Below are positions 37,001 through 44,800 of a stretch of DNA of 64,000 nucleotides, one piece after another. Each line of letters begins with the position of its first letter. Position 1 is the stretch's first letter. Under the pieces are notes generated by a model that searched no databases, was not told the DNA's origin, and saw only the letters and a program-made list of their open reading frames with translations. Made by a program: the position numbers and the translations under genes. This DNA comes from Progne subis subis (taxonomy: Eukaryota > Chordata > Aves > Passeriformes > Hirundinidae), in assembly GCA_022316685.1 (NCBI GenBank), contig JAKJHU010000030.1, positions 14,526,018 to 14,590,017 of the forward strand. Reading direction: 5' to 3'.

Positions 37001-40000
37001 TGTAGAAACGCCAGCTCAGGAATCCTTCCAAGACAGGGAAGAAATCAAAGCTCTTATTCTTCTAAATTCTTTTGGTTCTCATTATCTACGAGATTGCTAA
37101 CAAGAATATTAGACAAACCATTTAAGTCGACTTTTTCATGAACATCTAAGCAAACTGGACTACAAACTGCCAGAAAGCTCAGCAGAGGTAGGGGTGAGCT
37201 CTATCCCATGGGGCCTTCCATGAGGCCTGGGGTATAATCATCTGGGAAGAGCTGCATAATCTCATCATTCATACAGCTGAGGAGTGAACTCCACATATTC
37301 TGCTTACTCTGTTGATATTTGTTATGTTCTTCTCCAAGCAAAGCAAAACAAAAACACCTCAATCACCCTTTCCTTTGGAAGTTACATGTAGCCTGATAGG
37401 AAAGCACAAGCACAGTACAAAACCATACAGACATTTCTGACAGCTAAATTTGAATCTGGGAGGCAGCAGCAGTGTATGGTCAAAAACCATGCACAATGCT
37501 GAAATAGAAGTTTCACTTTCTCAGTTTCATAGACAAAAGGAAGCATGGACCAATGCAGACTTCCATCTGTTAACACTATCAGCAACTTATACACCTTCCA
37601 ACTACAGAAGGATTCAGGCCTTTTTCACAGAAATAAGGGCCAACCTAACCAAGGACTTCATTTATACCAGAAAAAAAAACCCTGTAATATAAAAGAAATG
37701 CATTGGGTTCAAACAACACAGATGTTCGTCCCAGTTTCAAAATCTGGATCTGCAGAACAGCAGAAATTCACTCCCTTTCATGTGACTTGTGCCACAGCAC
37801 AGACTACTAGAGCACTTTGTAAGTATGTCTATAAGCAGTGAGATATTTTAGTTTTCATAATTAACCAGGAACTCCTACTACACCTACCTTTGCTCAGTCA
37901 GAACTGCCAGCACTCTCACGTGCTCATGAACTAACATAGAAAGGCCCAAAAGGAAGCAGGAACCATTTCTAGCTATTAAATTAGTATTTACTTTCACTAA
38001 GAAAACCACCAAATAGAATCTAGCACCACTCCTCCCTTGCCCTGCTACTCTTCTTAAGACTTAAACGTGATTCCACAATATACTCTCTCAATGGTAGGTC
38101 TACCAGAGATCTCTTCTCTCTCATGGACTTCCCAAACATCACCTTCCAATGTATTCCCCTTTACACCATCAGTTCCAAAACTCCATTAGAACTACACTGA
38201 AGTTCTCGTTCATAAAGACTTTACAAATACTTCAGTTATTTATGTCAATTGAACCAATTTTTATCTAGGTTTAATGAACTGGGCAGTGCAAAAGGAAACC
38301 AGTTTTGAAGCTATCTTGTACCAACAATCAGCTTTTTTGAGAGAAATTTTCTATTATCTGATCTCCCTTTTCTTCACTTAATTTTTCCCCTTAACTGAAA
38401 ATCCTTCTAGTCTCTCAACTTTTCCACATATCTGTCAGGCAGAGGGGTAGACTTCCTTTGTAGGAGGTATCTCTCAATTCAACACAGACAACAGAGTAAC
38501 AAAAATAAGCATCCCTATAAATCAAGAAAAAACTCATGTTATTTTCTCACAATGGATAAACCCATTATTACATTATGCTCCATCATCCTTCTTTGATAAA
38601 AAACATCAGATAAAAAAAAACCAGAGGTAAACATGATCTTTAATCTGTCTCACTTCCTTAAATGCAGCAACTAAAAGCACCAAACCCTCCTACTGAAACA
38701 AATATCAAGTTCAGATCCTAAATGGCCAAAGGGAAGGAGACAGCCACAGAAAATCGGTTTTCAGAGGAGGCTTCACATTGACCAACATAAGCTGGCACAG
38801 AGGTGAGCCATCTCTTATCAGCTCCAGGCAGGGTTCACAGGTGCATGCAATTTAATGGTCAACATACCTGTTTCCAATCGTGAGGAATATTGATACAAGA
38901 AATACAAATTCACCAAGTAGAGAAATCCCGTTCCAGGTCCCACTGGGAAGAAGAAAGTTGCCGTTATCGGCCGCCAGATCCTGTCCAGATCAAAAGAAAA
39001 AGACATATTTGTAAACTGCAGAATGAACTCATACGCACAGGCTTTTTATTTACATTCATTACTTGATAATGAATGAAAACTTGAAATATCGAGAAGAAGA
39101 TTTAAAATGCCCAAGTATCGATTGCTGCTCTTTCAGCAGATTTTATATTTGGGGTGTTTTTTTCAATCCAGTAAGCAAAGCTATTAAGATTACACGAGAA
39201 ATAACACACAGGTTTTCAAACTGCTTTCCATCACATCTTTGCAGTAGTGAGTCTTTAACGCAGTGCAAAAGAGACTCACTGGCAAGGATGCTACCCTGTT
39301 TAAAAAACAGCCATACAAAACCCATTCTTCGCTGTTGAACAGAGGCCAAGGGATTCCCAGCCTTTAGTGTACCATTCCAGACAGCACGTGCCACTGTGAG
39401 CATTTGGGATCTGCTCTAGGACAGTCTCCCAGCTATGAATGCTGGGCATAGTCAGCTGCATAGCAGCACTTAGCAAGGACAGTAAATGTCTGGTCATTCA
39501 TGAACGAGCTCTTTAAGCAGCAACATTTCCAAACTGAGTATTAGGATCCTGAACATCATAGTTCGAGAAGGAATAACAGAAATAGAGCAAAAACGAGTCA
39601 TTTATGCTATTAGATTTTGGAAATAATATATGAATCAAGGTACAAAGAGAGCTTTAGTGGTTTTTTTCTTCAGTGAAGATATAATGAGACAATGTAACAG
39701 AAACTTAAAAATTGAAATCTCTTCTATTTCATTTTCAGCTCCTCCAACAAGTGCTTTCTCCCAGCACTGAATCTGTAACATCACAATGCAAGGAAAAATA
39801 TGTCCAGTTTGCAACCACTTTTGATATTCCTACTGCACCCAGAAACACTGCATATCTGACACCTCAAGGTATCAGTTGTTAGTTCATATGTACCACACCT
39901 AAGCACAGAAGGTGACCTTCCCAAACAGAAGTTTTTTCAAATTCTAAACCAGAAGGTGCAAAAGATGCAGTCCGTTACAGATTCACAGAGTAGGCCATGT

Positions 40001-41116
40001 TAAAAGGGACCACAGTGGGTGATCTGGGCCGACCTCCCTGCTCAAGCAGTCATCCTAGAACACATGACACAGGATTGCACTCAGACACTTCTTGAATAAC
40101 TCCAGTGAGGGAGATTCCACAGCCTCCTCGGTCAGTCCATTCCAGTGCGTGGTCACCCAGTTCAGGTGGAACTTCCCGTGCATCAGTGTCTGCCCGTTGG
40201 GGTTTGTCCATCCTCTGACACCTCCCTTCTGATCCTTAGAGAAACTGATGAGGTCCCCTCACAGTTCTCTCTCCTCGAGGCTGAACAGGCCCAGCCCCCT
40301 CAGCCACTCCTCATTGGGGAGATGCTCCAGTTCCTTGATCACCTTTGTTGTCCCCCGATGCACCCGCCCCAGGTGCTCCACGCCTCTCTTGTTGCTCTGC
40401 CTCAAAACCTCCAGGGCCAGCTGCAGTCTGGGATGCTTGCACACCCTGTAAACCCAAAGTTACAGCTCCCAAAGCCACGGCCACACGATGACACAGAGCT
40501 GGACAAGTCACCTGTAGCCACAGGCAGAGAGCTCCTTGGCACAAGAATCAGCACCCACCAGAACAATTCCCACAAAAAATGTAGAAAAAACCACACCAGA
40601 ATGAAGCACAAGACGAACTACAGGGGTGCCAGGGGCAACAGCCCTCGTTCTGTCACCCTGGCAGGGACACGCAGCCCGTCACCGAGGTGGGGGCCTTGGG
40701 CCTGCGGGCAGAGCACCGGGTAAATCAGGGCCCATCTCGCAGGCGCTGTTACAGGTCGAGCGGGAAGGCGGTTCCACTCCCGCGGGAGGGGCTCTGGTCA
40801 CCCCGGTCACCCCTGGGAGCGGCCAACCCCACACACAGCCCCAGCGAGGCCCCGCAGCGCGACCGTACACTACAACTCCCAGAAGGCCGCGCGCGCAAGG
40901 AGTCACAGCGAGCTACTGTGCGGGCGCCGCGGGGCACGCCGGGAGCGGTAGTGTGGCCCGTACCTGGAAGCGGTGGATGAAGGCGTCAGGCCAGAGAAAA
41001 AGGTTGACGGGGCTGACGAGGCCCAGCTTGCCTACGAGCGGCACCGCGATGGAGCCGGCGAACCAGTAGCGCGTGATCAGAGGGATGCTTCGGAACCAGT
41101 CCCCCAGGTCCGACAT
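27876..41116 (-). CDS. DERL1: Derlin-1 (DERL1), eight coding exons, 251 aa
   Basis: Derlin-1 is a catalytically dead rhomboid-family membrane protein of the ER. It works in ER-associated degradation, helping to move misfolded proteins to the cytosolic p97/VCP ATPase. Joining 41116-40964, 38979-38868, 35720-35656, 33150-33124, 31153-31058, 30411-30359, 29194-29084 and 28014-27876 gives 756 nt, that is 251 aa plus stop, the human length. Visible features are the WR motif (W53-R54), several hydrophobic spans, the GxxxG pair G176/G180, and a C-terminal p97-binding SHP-type box (WGQGFRLGDQ, 242-251). All junctions are in frame except the exon 2 acceptor: the canonical AG lies one base too early (see findings). 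Intron 3 has U12-type signals. The gene is head to head with TBC1D31. Confidence 0.95.
29084..29194 (-). CDS. DERL1: DERL1 coding exon 7 (residues 169-206)
   Basis: 111 nt encoding VINELIGNLVGHLYFFLM through LSTPQF plus two bases of L206. It holds the G176/G180 GxxxG motif. Acceptor CTACAG, donor CT|GTAAGC. Confidence 0.95.
30359..30411 (-). CDS. DERL1: DERL1 coding exon 6 (residues 152-169)
   Basis: 53 nt encoding ACYLPWVILGFNYIIGG plus two bases of S169. Acceptor TTCCAG, donor TC|GTATGT. Confidence 0.95.
31058..31153 (-). CDS. DERL1: DERL1 coding exon 5 (residues 120-151)
   Basis: 96 nt encoding LLMIPLIMSVLYVWAQ through FWFGTRFK, a membrane span and loop. Acceptor ACATTGCAG, donor AAG|GTATGT, both phase 0. 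Confidence 0.95.
33124..33150 (-). CDS. DERL1: DERL1 coding exon 4, 27-nt microexon (residues 111-119)
   Basis: Nine codons, ITGLVMDMQ, match the human peptide ITGLAMDMQ except for V115. Flanked by acceptor GACAG (U12 side) and donor CAG|GTAAGT. Both ends are phase 0. Confidence 0.93.
34255..34643 (+). mobile_element. CR1 LINE 3'-end fragment (plus strand), in DERL1 intron 3
   Basis: It starts near GAAAAGACATGGACTTGATG, contains GAACACCTCTC and AGAAAGGCTGAGAGAG, then CTCAGAGAGATGGTGGATGC, and ends with AAGGTCCCTTCCAATTC and TATGATTCTATGA, the typical CR1 3' terminus. An internal part after the AGAGAG motif is deleted. Only the non-coding 3' region seems present. Confidence 0.85.
34646..35130 (-). 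mobile_element. CR1 LINE fragment (minus strand), in DERL1 intron 3
   Basis: Plus-strand text such as ACTGGACTCACTCCAGTATG, CCAGAGCTGGGTGTAG, TGCTGGTTTGTGGTCATC and TCGAAAGATCCCTCTGAATGG is reverse-complement CR1, from the 3' part of the second reading frame. The open frame across it on the plus strand is antisense to CR1 and not a host gene. It abuts the opposite-strand CR1 that ends at 34643. Confidence 0.75.
35656..35720 (-). CDS. DERL1: DERL1 coding exon 3 (residues 89-110)
   Basis: It follows TTTTCAG and encodes (G)AFDGRPADYMFMLLFNWICIV. It ends in phase 0 at the U12-type donor GTATCCTTC (35655-35647). Confidence 0.93.
35721..38867 (-). other. DERL1: DERL1 intron 2
   Basis: Non-coding intron between exons 2 and 3 with GT at 38867-38866 and AG at 35722-35721. 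It holds T17 at 35851-35867 and a GTGACA-rich patch at about 36606-36650. Otherwise no recognised feature. Confidence 0.8.
38868..38979 (-). CDS. DERL1: DERL1 coding exon 2 (residues 52-89)
   Basis: It encodes IWRPITATFFF through SSRLET plus one base of G89, including the WR motif. The donor is ACAG|GTATGT (GT at 38867-38866). The frame requires the exon to begin at 38979, but the nearest AG is at 38982-38981, which leaves one extra G (38980). This mismatch is treated as a separate finding. Confidence 0.85.
39976..40450 (-). mobile_element. CR1 LINE 3'-region fragment, in DERL1 intron 1
   Basis: Plus-strand motifs GATTCACAGAGTAGGCC, GAGATTCCACAGCCTCCTCG, GAGGCTGAACAGGCCCAG and CCCGCCCCAGGTGCTCCACG are reverse-complement CR1. 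It reads as an older subfamily than the copies with CATAGAATGG ends. The long plus-strand open frame here is CR1 antisense. Confidence 0.85.
40869..40888 (+). promoter_or_regulatory. ZNF143/Staf-type motif (ACTACAACTCCCAGAAGGCC)
   Basis: Close match to the long ZNF143 site (ACTACAATTCCCAGAATGC). It lies about 75 bp inside DERL1 intron 1. Confidence 0.65.
40933..40952 (-). promoter_or_regulatory. ZNF143/Staf-like motif, diverged
   Basis: The minus strand reads ACTACCGCTCCCGGCGTGCC, agreeing with the ZNF143 site at the ACTAC, TCCC and TGCC blocks but not in the middle. It starts ten bases past the DERL1 exon 1 donor. Confidence 0.35.
40964..41116 (-). CDS. DERL1: DERL1 coding exon 1 (residues 1-51)
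   Basis: It starts at ATG 41116-41114 (MSDLGDWFRSIP, the conserved derlin N-terminus) and ends with the codon CAG for Q51 at a good donor, CAG|GTACGG (GT at 40963-40962). The exon is 153 nt and ends in phase 0. Confidence 0.95.
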
Positions 41117-41231
41117 GTTGCAGCCGCGCCTGGCCGCCTCCGAGGCCTCGCCACGAACCGACCGCTGAAGAAGAGATGAGACGACGGCTCAGCCCCTCCC
41201 GCCGCCCGGTCACGGAGGGGGCCTCGGGCCA

Positions 41232-41252
41232 GACGTGGCGCCACCGAATTCG
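41232..41252 (-). promoter_or_regulatory. DERL1: ERSE-like ER-stress element upstream of DERL1
   Basis: On the minus strand the sequence is CGAAT, nine bases, then CCACG. The ER stress response element is CCAAT-N9-CCACG, so spacing is exact and nine of ten fixed bases match (C to G at position two). The CCACG half continues as CCACGTC, the reverse of GACGTGG, an XBP1/ATF6-type core. It ends about 117 bp upstream of the DERL1 start codon. DERL1 is a known unfolded-protein-response gene in mammals. Confidence 0.5.
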
Positions 41253-41269
41253 GCCGAGCCGCCGCCGCT

Positions 41270-41277
41270 ACTTCCGG
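41270..41277 (-). promoter_or_regulatory. ETS-type site (CCGGAAGT)
   Basis: Plus-strand ACTTCCGG is a full ETS/GABPA core on the minus strand, placed between the two divergent genes and followed by a GC box (CCCCGCCCC). A second weaker core, CTTCCGG, is at 41680-41686. Confidence 0.6.
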
Positions 41278-41590
41278 CCCCGCCCCGGCCGCTGGGAGTA
41301 CCGCCCCGCGGGTGGAGCGGGGAACGAGCCGCCGCTGGTGGGCGGCTGGGGATGTCGGGTCGGCCTGCGTTTTCTTACCCGAGAGACGCGTGTAGCGCGA
41401 GGGCGCGAGAAACAGGAGGGAACCGGCAGCAAGTCCTGCGCCAGCCTGCAAAAGCCACGTTCTGAGTGACCTATTGCACTGAGTTATAAACAAATTTTCC
41501 TGCGGGAACGCGATATTTTTACTCGTTTTTACTTCACCGCCTGGCGCTGGCCGCGCTCCGCTCTCCCGTTCCCACCCAGGCCCGCGCGCA

Positions 41591-41618
41591 GGCGGGAAAC
41601 TACAACTCCCAGCAGCCC
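41591..41618 (+). promoter_or_regulatory. TBC1D31: Adjoining E2F and ZNF143-type motifs upstream of TBC1D31
   Basis: GGCGGGAA (41591-41598) is an E2F core. It is directly followed by ACTACAACTCCCAGCAGCCC (41599-41618), a good ZNF143/Staf match. Position is 180-210 bp before the TBC1D31 start codon. Confidence 0.6.
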
Positions 41619-41695
41619 GCGAGGCCGCAGTTGGAGCGGTTCCATTCCCCGATATCTGGGGGGGGGAGTGCTCGCCCCTCTTCCGGCTCCTCCCC

Positions 41696-41700
41696 ATTGG
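41696..41700 (-). promoter_or_regulatory. CCAAT box (NF-Y type), reverse orientation
   Basis: Plus-strand CCCATTGGTGAAG contains ATTGG, i.e. CCAAT on the minus strand, about 100 bp upstream of the TBC1D31 start codon. Confidence 0.5.
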
Positions 41701-41798
41701 TGAAGTGGGAGCGGGTTGTACCACTCGTGAGGCGCCCCCCGGCGCGGAGCGTAGGCGGAGCCCTGAGGGCAGCGTGGGAGCGGCGGCGCCGGGCGGGG

Positions 41799-41875
41799 AT
41801 GGAGCGCTGTGATCTGGGCGAGAGGCGGCGGGGGCACATCTGGACCCGCAGGGCGGGGGCGGCCGCACCGCGGGG
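41799..41875 (+). CDS. TBC1D31: TBC1D31 coding exon 1 (residues 1-26)
   Basis: It starts at ATG 41799 (GGGGATGG context) and encodes MERCDLGERRRGHIWTRR and on to two bases of G26. DLG, G-IW and R match the human N-terminus. Donor GG|GTAACG. Confidence 0.85.
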
Positions 41876-44800
41876 GTAACGGGGCCGGGCCGGGGGGAGC
41901 GGCTGCCCCAGAGAAGCGGGCGGACGGGGCGGGGCCGGCCCGGGCCCACCTGAGCCTCTGCAGGGTGGTTGAAGGGACAGCCCGGGGATACTCGGTTAGA
42001 TAACGGAAGGAGCACGTTCCCTTTGAATTACAGAACCGCTGCGGTTGGAAGAGGCCTCTGGAGATCATCCAGCCCAACCCCGCTGCCAAGGCAGGGTCAT
42101 CTAGGGCAGGTTACATAGGAGCGCGTCCAGGTGGGCTTGGAATGTCTCCAGAGAGGGAGACTCCACGACCTCCCTTGGACAGCCTGTTTGGTGCTCTGCT
42201 ACCCTCAACGTGAAGCGCTTCTTCCTGTTGAGGTTAAATTTTTGTGGTTTAGTTTCAAACCATCGCACTTCATCCTGTCGCTGGTCACCACCGAAAAGAG
42301 TCTGGCATCATCCTCTTGGCAGCCGCCTTTGAGATGCTTAAATGTATTAATGAGATGCCCTCTTGAAGGCGGAGCAGGTCCCCAAGGAGGCTGTGAAACC
42401 TCCGTGCTCAAGCTGCTCAGCTTGGCTGGGCACTTACCCCCGTCTAGTGCTACCGTTTTAGTTGTATTGAATAAAATGCCATGGGGGAATTCCAAGAGAC
42501 TAAACGCAGTGTGGTATGCTATGTCAATACTGCCTGGTCTAAGCTGAAGAGCAGCAGCACAAATGCCACTCTGGGGGCCTCTGCCCTGGGGAACTCTGGA
42601 GACAGCCCTGTTAGCTCCTCACTCTGTTTTCCTGGCTTAGTTTAGTGGCAGAGAAACTTTTGAAATGCAGAGAGTGACATTGAGAAGGTCTTGGGAGGTG
42701 CTGTAGCTGCAGTGATAATTATTTGTGTTTCAGGGTGGTTTTAGAAGCAGAAGTCATACTTCATTTGTTAGAATCTTTAATGTCATAATCCCACACAAAC
42801 CACTAGATTTAAATTACAGTTTAAAATATTTTATCTTTCTAGTTCCATTTTTATGGCCCTTTTATTGAAGAAAAGAATGATCCTAACAGTGAGGTGCAAT
42901 TAGTTTTATCACTAGTCTGCACCATGGCTGTAAGACCTTCTTCGGGTGTTCACTTAGACTTTGTAAGATACCCCCACAGCCCCATGAAGGTGCTGGGTAG
43001 AGAGCTATCAGCATCTTATATAACCATAGTCAGAGCATTCTGCAAGTGCCTTGCAGTCTTCAATTAGCCTGCCAATATCCGGCACAGTTTTAGGTGTTTA
43101 GTTTAATTGTGAATTTACATCCAAGTGATAAAACAAAATGATTGGCTTGCTTAGTGTTAGGCAATAAATCCTAGAATAGCAGATGTTCCAAATCTCAATG
43201 TCCTGCTTCCTGGAAGATCCTTTCTCTTACAGCTTATTCTGCACATTGCTGCATCTGCCCCCATTTTATGTGGACAGCACCATACAAGGATAGAAGTGGA
43301 TAACTGGAAACTTTTGTTTTATAACAGCTTGAATGAATAGTAATAAATAAGGCTTTCTTCATAGAATCATAGAATGGTTTGGAGTGGAAGAGGCCTTAAA
43401 GATCATCTAGTTCCAACCCCACTGCCATGGGCACACATTCCACTAGACCAGGTTGCTCAGAGCACCACCCAACCTGACCTTGAACACTTCCAGGGATGGA
43501 GCATCCATAACTTCTCCAGGGAGCCTGGTTGTCTCACCACCCTCACAGTAAAGAATTTTTTCCGAATGTCTAATATAAACCTACTCTCTTTCAGTTTGAA
43601 GCCATTAATTCTTGTCCTGGCATTCCAGGCCTTTGTAAAAAATCTCTCTCCACCTTTCTTGCAGGCTCCTTTCAGGTACTGGAAGGCCACAATTAGGTCA
43701 CCTCAGAGCCTTCTCTTTTCCTCAGTGGCTTAATGATCCCAATGCTTTTGAAGACTGTGAAAAGAAGTGATATTAAAACTTATTTTCCCCACATCTAATC
43801 AGAGCGGCTTCTTAAACAAATGCACAGCTTTTCAGTTTTCTAGAATGTTTCTTTGCAGTGGTAATGATGAGCCAGGTTCCTTGCTGAGTGTTGGACTGGG
43901 CTCTCAGATACATCGGCATATATTAGTGTTATTCATTAATAATGGAAATCAGGTAACCAGGAACCACACAAAAGGATCATGAATGGTGAATTTCCCCCAC
44001 CTGCTTTACATGTCTCCTACCTACCTTCCAACCCAGTGAATTACTTCCTTGTAGTATATTTCATATATTTGAAACACATGGGTTTCACATGGAAAATCAT
44101 AATTGTAAAATCATAAGATAGAAACTTTTTAATCTTATGTCTTGGAGATATAAATGGTAATAAAATGATTCTAAGCATGGCTGTTTTGCTGGCTTTCTTC
44201 ACAGAGTAATAGTGAACATCATTCACAGTGTCCAAGGGTACCATTCAAAGACAATACATTTTCTGAATGTGGCTTTTGACAGTTCTGGGGATTCTCTCCT
44301 CGCTGGAGACCGCCAAGGGAATATATATGTTTTTGACCTGAATGGGAACAGGTAAGAATATTTCTATCAAGACTTTTTACTTGTCTGAGACATCTGTAGC
44401 ATTCAGGGATGTGGAACTTGCCTGGACAGGATCCCACAGGTCAGGTTTTAACTAGATAGTTTTAAATAGATAATAGTTTGCTCAGGGCTGAAACCCAGTG
44501 TCTCATGTGGACTCCTTAAATGTTATTTCATTAGTTTGGGTGCTCAAAAAGATCAGCGGCTTGCAACTGCAAACTGAACAGCAATGCCATAGAACTTAAG
44601 TGCTACCCCCAGAAGTTTTTCTTGGGCCAGTACGGATCAATGAGTGAGTTGTGAATTAGAGTAGATGAGACCTAGTGTTTTCATTTGCAGAAATACATCA
44701 ACCAGTCTTTTAGCATTTTACTACTGAGTTTTAAAATATTAACACTGATTTTTAGATTATTATAATTGGATATGATTTACTTACTCCCTTCTTTTGAGTT

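Larger units (their letters stand above)
38981..40963 (-). other. DERL1: DERL1 intron 1
   Basis: It runs from donor GT at 40963-40962 to the only near acceptor AG at 38982-38981. The 5' half is CpG-rich promoter island with two ZNF143-like motifs, and the middle holds an old CR1 copy. No other exon was recognised. Confidence 0.75.
40640..42000. promoter_or_regulatory. CpG island, shared DERL1/TBC1D31 bidirectional promoter
   Basis: This stretch is very GC-rich and dense in CpG, unlike the AT-rich flanks. It covers the first exons of DERL1 (minus) and TBC1D31 (plus), whose start codons are 682 bp apart and divergent. It lacks an obvious TATA box and holds ETS, E2F, CCAAT and ZNF143-type motifs, typical of housekeeping bidirectional promoters. 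Transcription start points cannot be read from sequence alone. Confidence 0.85.
41876..44204 (+). other. TBC1D31: TBC1D31 intron 1
   Basis: 2.3-kb intron. The first 120 bp are still CpG-rich. Two minus-strand CR1 fragments take up about a third of it (42029-42440 and 43361-43728). Acceptor CTTTCTTCACAG. No other exon recognised. Confidence 0.85.

Noticed and set aside
40145..40723. A 192-codon plus-strand open frame
   Set aside because: It is mostly antisense CR1 running into the CpG island, without conserved features.
41077..42015. A 312-codon open frame on the minus strand across the DERL1/TBC1D31 promoter
   Set aside because: It lies in the CpG island, where stop codons are rare. Its proline-, arginine- and alanine-rich translation is typical of GC-rich chance frames, and it overlaps both true first exons.
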